A stretch of DNA of 64,000 bases, taken from Psychrobacillus psychrodurans (GTDB lineage: Bacteria > Bacillota > Bacilli > Bacillales_A > Planococcaceae). Shown in pieces: positions 60,043 to 64,000 of this stretch; the stretch's first letter is position 1, and each line of letters begins with the position of its first letter. The position numbers were made by a program, and so were the translations under genes. The notes beneath the pieces were generated by a model that saw only the letters and a list, made by a program, of their open reading frames with translations, did not search any database and was not told the origin of the DNA. The stretch is from the NCBI GenBank assembly GCA_900114885.1, contig FOUN01000010.1, forward strand, positions 1-64,000, written 5' to 3'.

Positions 60043-61086
60043 TTACATTTTAATAACTACTTTACCAGATGCTTTATTTAACGCGATTTCAAAACCTTCA
60101 AGGCAATCTTTAAATGAAACTGTCTGTGCAATTAGTTTTTGGAAGGGGTAGCGAGCATCTGCTGCAAGTGATAATACGGCTTCATAATTTGATTGTGTAA
60201 TGCCATAGCTTCCTTTTATACTGATTTCACCACGAACAATTTGATCCATCGGAACAGAAAAACTAGCAGGATTAATGCCGACTAAGACGAGTTCACCGCC
60301 TCGTTTCAAAAGTCGTAGTGCTGTGTTTGGAACCGTCGGATGTCCCGAACAGTCAATAATAGCATCGAAACCTTTGAACTCTTCATGTGGTATATTTTCC
60401 GCACTTTCAAAAACCTTTGTTACTCCAATATCTTTTGCAAGCTGAAGACGATCTTTATCTAATGCAGTGCCTAACATCATTACTTGGGGATTGCCTGATC
60501 CGACTAAAATAGCTGCTGCCCCTAAACCAATCGGTCCTGGACCAACTACTAGCACCGACTTTTGCGCAAAGTTCTCTATTTTCAGCACGGCGGTATAGCT
60601 AACTGCTAACGCCTCTGAGATTGCAGCAACCTCATCTGTTACCTCATTCGGGATAGGGATTAGATTTGTGTTGTCCACAACCATGTATTCTGCCATTCCA
60701 CCTGGTTCACGAAAGCCATAACGTAATGCTTCGGTTGGTGTTTTTATATATTTATAATCTTCGAAGTCACAGCGATTACTATCTCCTGCCAGGCAGAATT
60801 CGCATTTACCACAGTTTTTGTATGGGTTAATGACCATACGCTGCTGAGGAACTTCACCTTCACCCACAGCAATCACTGAGCCAGTTACCTCATGACCTAA
60901 CACAAGAGGATAGGTTACCCAATCATAGCCTCCGTGTCCGTCATACATATGTAAATCGCTGCCACATATACCCACAGCTTTTACTTTCAATAGGCATTGA
61001 TGAGGCTCTAAAGCAGGTATTTCGTATTTTTCAAATTTTATATCCTTTTGATTAGCTGTTTTTTTCACTAGTGCTTCATAATACAT
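60043..61086 (-). CDS. zinc-dependent alcohol dehydrogenase (MDR family)
   Basis: 347 residues. The catalytic zinc site is CGSDLHMYDGHGG with GHEVTG. The structural zinc uses four Cys (NCGKCEFCLAGDSNRC). The NAD motif VLVVGPGPIGLGA is near residue 178. It is of the sorbitol/threonine dehydrogenase type. It oxidises a secondary alcohol with NAD(P). The stop of the upstream gene and the ATG at 61086 abut, so the genes are coupled. The substrate is unknown. Confidence 0.9.
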   Translation of the reverse strand: MYYEALVKKTANQKDIKFEKYEIPALEPHQCLLKVKAVGICGSDLHMYDGHGGYDWVTYPLVLGHEVTGSVIAVGEGEVPQQRMVINPYKNCGKCEFCLAGDSNRCDFEDYKYIKTPTEALRYGFREPGGMAEYMVVDNTNLIPIPNEVTDEVAAISEALAVSYTAVLKIENFAQKSVLVVGPGPIGLGAAAILVGSGNPQVMMLGTALDKDRLQLAKDIGVTKVFESAENIPHEEFKGFDAIIDCSGHPTVPNTALRLLKRGGELVLVGINPASFSVPMDQIVRGEISIKGSYGITQSNYEAVLSLAADARYPFQKLIAQTVSFKDCLEGFEIALNKASGKVVIKM

Positions 61087-61974
61087 TTATTTTCCCACTT
61101 CCTCATCCTGAGCTGATACAGCCCTAATAATATTTAACAGAAAATCGTCTTTATGAGACATATATTGTTTTTTGTCGGTTTTGGACCAATCATAAAATCC
61201 TCTGTTTGTTTTCATGCCCAACTGATTATTTGCTATCAAATCTGCATGAACAGGTAATGGTTCTGTACAGTTTTCAAGAGTTGGATAAACGTATTTCGCA
61301 ATGGCCATATGCGTATCAATGCCATTAATATCTCGTTGTTCGAGAGGACCAGTGTTGGCTAAGCGAATACCTAAACTCCATTTAGCTATAAAATCCAGTT
61401 CTTCAGCTGAGACAATTCCTTTTTGAATAAGTGACATTGCCTCACGTGAAAGTGCACTTTGAAGACGGTTTGCCACAAACCCTGGAATTTCTTTTTTTAG
61501 CAGTACAGGTTTTTTATCAATGGATTTTAGAAAGGTCATCGTTTTTTGAATATGCTGATCATCCGTCAAAGCACTTGGCACAACTTCTACTAATGGAGTG
61601 ATATGTGCTGGTGAAAAGAAATGGGTGCCTATCAATCTTTCCTTATTCTTAACATTTTCTGCAATTTTGCTAATTAAATAGCTAGAAGTGTTTGTACAAA
61701 AAGTAGTAGAACTAGGGAAGTAATCATCTATTCTTTCAAATAGCTGCTGCTTAGCTTGTAGATTTTCCGTAATTGTCTCTATTATAAAATCTACTTCTTT
61801 ACAGTCCTCTATTGTTTCTAAAAAACGTACTTCTTGAAATGTTTTATTTGTCATTAATGCTCGCCGACGTATAGTATCTTCTTCCAATAGTGACACCTTG
61901 ACATGAGCATCCAAAAAATATTGGGCCAGTGATGCTCCCATAAAGCCACCACCAATTATGCAAACATGTTCCAT
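61087..61974 (-). CDS. 3-hydroxyacyl-CoA dehydrogenase family protein
   Basis: 295 residues. It has the N-terminal dinucleotide fold CIIGGGFMGASLAQ, and GTHFFSPAHITPLVEVVP with the catalytic His and Pro. The C-terminal domain contains GFVANRLQSALSREA and the NTGPLEQRDINGID loop. It is of the hydroxybutyryl-CoA or carnitine dehydrogenase type, converting a 3-hydroxy to a 3-keto group with NAD. It starts 14 nt after the CMD-like gene ends. Confidence 0.9.
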   Translation of the reverse strand: MEHVCIIGGGFMGASLAQYFLDAHVKVSLLEEDTIRRRALMTNKTFQEVRFLETIEDCKEVDFIIETITENLQAKQQLFERIDDYFPSSTTFCTNTSSYLISKIAENVKNKERLIGTHFFSPAHITPLVEVVPSALTDDQHIQKTMTFLKSIDKKPVLLKKEIPGFVANRLQSALSREAMSLIQKGIVSAEELDFIAKWSLGIRLANTGPLEQRDINGIDTHMAIAKYVYPTLENCTEPLPVHADLIANNQLGMKTNRGFYDWSKTDKKQYMSHKDDFLLNIIRAVSAQDEEVGK

Positions 61975-61988
61975 GATTTTACATCTCC

Positions 61989-62591
61989 TTAATCATTAAA
62001 AATTGCTTGAATACCTACAGCATAAATACAAATAGTTCGAGTATCCTGTAGTACTTCATCTGTTGCACCTAATTGAATCGCGTTCGTCTTGTGAATATCA
62101 ATGCCTTTTGGGTATTGATCGCAAATGTTAATTGCGTATAAAAGTAGTTCCTTTAAGAAACGGGAAACGACACCGTCACGAAGGATGGTGGTGCGTAAAT
62201 TGCTATATTTTAATAGTGTATCTGGTGCATACTCCACTAAATACGCTATCCATCTTGGAAGTTGCTCAAACTCAGATTGATAATAGCTTATACACTCTTC
62301 TTGAGTTGAGAACGCAGAAATATTTTTTGATTCGATCGTCAATTCAGTTTTTCCAGTTAGTTCAATTGATTTAGTAATAGCATCGATTCCTGATAACCAG
62401 GCTGGGATACCTCGAGAAATAATAGCTGAAGAAATTAGTTCTGCAATTTCGTTTACCGTATTGCCAGCATCAATAGCCACCTCTGTGAAGTGAATCATAG
62501 CTTGTTCCTCACGACGAGCTGCAAATAAACCAACTAATAGTAAAGATTTGTCCTTTTTAGAAAGGGAAGAATCATTTAGTAGTGAGTGCAT
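61989..62591 (-). CDS. carboxymuconolactone decarboxylase (CMD/AhpD)-like protein
   Basis: 200 residues, all-helical. The region KSLLLVGLFAARREEQAMIHFTEVAIDAGNTVNEIAELISSA has the layout of the CMD domain (helix, charged turn, His, then a glycine and helix). The Cys pair of AhpD peroxidoreductases (CxxC) is missing, so a redox role is unlikely. It is the second gene after the AtoE-type carrier gene in transcription order. ATG 62591 follows TGGAGG. Confidence 0.65.
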   Translation of the reverse strand: MHSLLNDSSLSKKDKSLLLVGLFAARREEQAMIHFTEVAIDAGNTVNEIAELISSAIISRGIPAWLSGIDAITKSIELTGKTELTIESKNISAFSTQEECISYYQSEFEQLPRWIAYLVEYAPDTLLKYSNLRTTILRDGVVSRFLKELLLYAINICDQYPKGIDIHKTNAIQLGATDEVLQDTRTICIYAVGIQAIFND

Positions 62592-62612
62592 AACAAAACC
62601 TCCATTTAAATG

Positions 62613-62647
62613 AAAAAGCCAATGTTATGAAAACAAAGGCTCTTTTT
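62613..62647 (-). terminator. intercistronic hairpin between the AtoE-type and CMD-like genes
   Basis: AAAAAGAGCC/GGCTTTTT around an 18-nt loop. It suggests that only part of the transcripts go on from the carrier gene. The rest of 62592-62774 holds no gene I can support. Confidence 0.5.
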
Positions 62648-62774
62648 GAAATTTTTACAGTCTCTGATAAAGTACTCCAGTTGATATTTGAACTAATGGT
62701 AATATATCCTTTGCTCTGAGCCACAGATGCTCCCAGAGCTAACCATAAAATCATCAGGTCTCTTCAATAGTGAT

Positions 62775-64000
62775 TTAGCCTAGGTAAGACCAAGCAAGCG
62801 TAGCAACGATATAAACAATTCCAACATAGAACATAATCATTACTAGGAAGCCCATGATGTCTTTTAGTTTTAAACGGGATAGTGCTAGTGCTGGTAAAAT
62901 CCAGAATGGTTGTACTAAATCATTCCATGCGTTACCAAGCATAACGGACATTGAAGTCTCTCCAAGTGAAGCTCCCAATGCTTTTGCTGCATCGATCATG
63001 AAAGGACCTTGTACTGCCCAATGACCACCAGCAGATGGTGCAAAGAAGTTGATGAAGAAAGAACTTATCAAGCCCCAGAATGGTAATGAATGCTGGGTAG
63101 AGATATCAACGAATACTTTAGCAATCGTATCCACTAAGCCAGAAGCCGCCATGATAGCCATAATTCCAGCATAGAATGGGAATTGAAGAATGATACCTGA
63201 TACTGTTTTGATACCATCTGATAAATGTTCTGTATATTTTGCGGGAGTACCAAGTAAAATAATCCCTACGAATAGAATGATAAAGTTAAGAATATTTAAA
63301 TCTAATGACTTTCCATTAACGAAATGGATGATTACATAAACAATACCTAAGCCCCCGATCAAATATGAAAGGATACGGCTATTATTTAATTTGTTAGCAA
63401 ATGTGTTTTCTTCCAATACATTTACTTTTAGTTTTTTTGCATCTGAGTGTAAAGCAGGGTCAATTTCTTTAACATTTTTTGGGTCCTTCGGATGAAGCAT
63501 AGAATTGAATAGTGGTAATGTGATTAACAGGAAAATAGCAGTGATAATCATTGGTAAACTAAAAATAGTTTCAGTTAAAGCGATAAGACCCATATTCTCT
63601 TCTAGGAAATGTCCAGGTGTTGAGATTAAAATTGGAATAGAAGCAGAAAGTCCTAAACCATAAAATGTGAAACCAGAGTAGGCAGCCGCGATAATTAATG
63701 GATAATGGACACCTTTCACTTTTAATGCTAACTTTTTAGCGATTATACCACCAATAACTAGTCCGAATCCCCAGTTCAAGTAACTTCCAATTCCACCTAC
63801 TAAAGTAGCGACAATAATTGCAGTCTTAGGTGTATGTACCATACTTGCAATCTTATTTAAGAAGCGATCTGTAATTGGTGCTGTTGCTAGTACATAACCC
63901 ATTGCTAGAATTACAGCCATTTGCGTAGTAAAGGCTAAAAGGTCCCAAAAGCCGTCACCCCATGAAGTTGTTAAATTTAGGAACGAAATATCCTCAATTA
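62775..64000 (-). CDS. short-chain fatty acid transporter, AtoE type (partial)
   Basis: The frame stays open to the window end, so the 5' end is missing (at least 407 residues are seen). Upstream of the internal Met at 63920 it reads ISFLNLTTSWGDGFWDLLAF, which is family sequence, so the gene does not start there. It has about ten to eleven membrane helices. SAGGHWAVQGPFMIDAAKALG and WNDLVQPFWILPALA are typical of the AtoE family, which takes up acetoacetate and short fatty acids. First known gene of the minus-strand operon. Confidence 0.9.
   Translation of the reverse strand, partial: IEDISFLNLTTSWGDGFWDLLAFTTQMAVILAMGYVLATAPITDRFLNKIASMVHTPKTAIIVATLVGGIGSYLNWGFGLVIGGIIAKKLALKVKGVHYPLIIAAAYSGFTFYGLGLSASIPILISTPGHFLEENMGLIALTETIFSLPMIITAIFLLITLPLFNSMLHPKDPKNVKEIDPALHSDAKKLKVNVLEENTFANKLNNSRILSYLIGGLGIVYVIIHFVNGKSLDLNILNFIILFVGIILLGTPAKYTEHLSDGIKTVSGIILQFPFYAGIMAIMAASGLVDTIAKVFVDISTQHSLPFWGLISSFFINFFAPSAGGHWAVQGPFMIDAAKALGASLGETSMSVMLGNAWNDLVQPFWILPALALSRLKLKDIMGFLVMIMFYVGIVYIVATLAWSYLG

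Noticed and set aside
62572-62754. 60-residue minus-strand frame between the AtoE-type and CMD-like genes
   Set aside because: No ribosome site, crosses the intercistronic hairpin and overlaps the start of the next gene.

Overview
The window is chromosomal DNA of low G+C content. It comes from an endospore-forming member of the Bacillales, and a Planococcaceae-type genome (Psychrobacillus/Lysinibacillus/Sporosarcina-like) fits best; that placement is inference. The support is a spore photoproduct lyase gene, Firmicutes-type Shine-Dalgarno sites and TTG/GTG starts, Zur and cre boxes of the Bacillus type, and intergenic repeats of Bacillaceae style. There is no prophage, integron or intact transposon.

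Layout. 1-740: the end of an rRNA operon, a 5S gene followed by two tandem units that each repeat the 3' part of 5S and its terminator. 0.9-10.2 kb: mixed single genes (FAD monooxygenase, double GNAT, sugar dehydrogenase-like lipoprotein, TSUP permease, 2-hydroxyacid dehydrogenase, M28 lipoprotein peptidase) and an XRE regulator paired with a PstS-like binding protein. 10.3-13.3 kb: a minus-strand ABC exporter operon ending in LytTR and DUF3021 genes, which is a LytTR regulatory system. 13.4-19.9 kb: AEC carrier, CitA/DcuS-type two-component system and a cre-controlled tripartite tricarboxylate transporter, forming a carboxylate uptake unit. 19.9-31.6 kb: RsbR-like protein, two near-identical csp genes with the same terminator-like leader, a pentapeptide-repeat protein, pcp, a chemotaxis receptor, a hemolysin III-type protein, an RlmN-family methyltransferase, a Nudix hydrolase and an HD-GYP protein.

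31.6-38.5 kb: a LacI-controlled sugar (possibly cyclitol) uptake cluster with three matching operators. 39.8-41.8 kb: a zinc-starvation unit with two Zur boxes, a CobW-type GTPase, and zinc-free L33 and S14 paralogues. 42-46 kb: a MarR/flavoprotein pair with two operators over one promoter, several small genes, and a type I toxin-antitoxin locus. 46-50.5 kb: splB, then LysR-hutG-gltS. 50.5-51.4 kb: an array of TTGCGAT boxes phased at exactly 21 bp, and a DNA glycosylase-like gene with a decayed copy of its 5' end. 51.4-57 kb: a LysR-controlled ABC importer with a calcineurin-like phosphatase. 58-59.4 kb: nested intergenic repeats. 59.35-64 kb: a minus-strand catabolic operon (cyclase, zinc dehydrogenase, 3-hydroxyacyl-CoA dehydrogenase, CMD-like, AtoE-type carrier) that runs off the window end.

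Most of the window is ordinary metabolism and transport. The least explained parts are the 21-bp phased array, the 5S-derived tandem units, the duplicated csp leader with an open 19-codon frame, the toxin-antitoxin locus, the repeats with TCCCTGTGTA/TACACAGGGA ends, and the possible extra member of the Zur unit.
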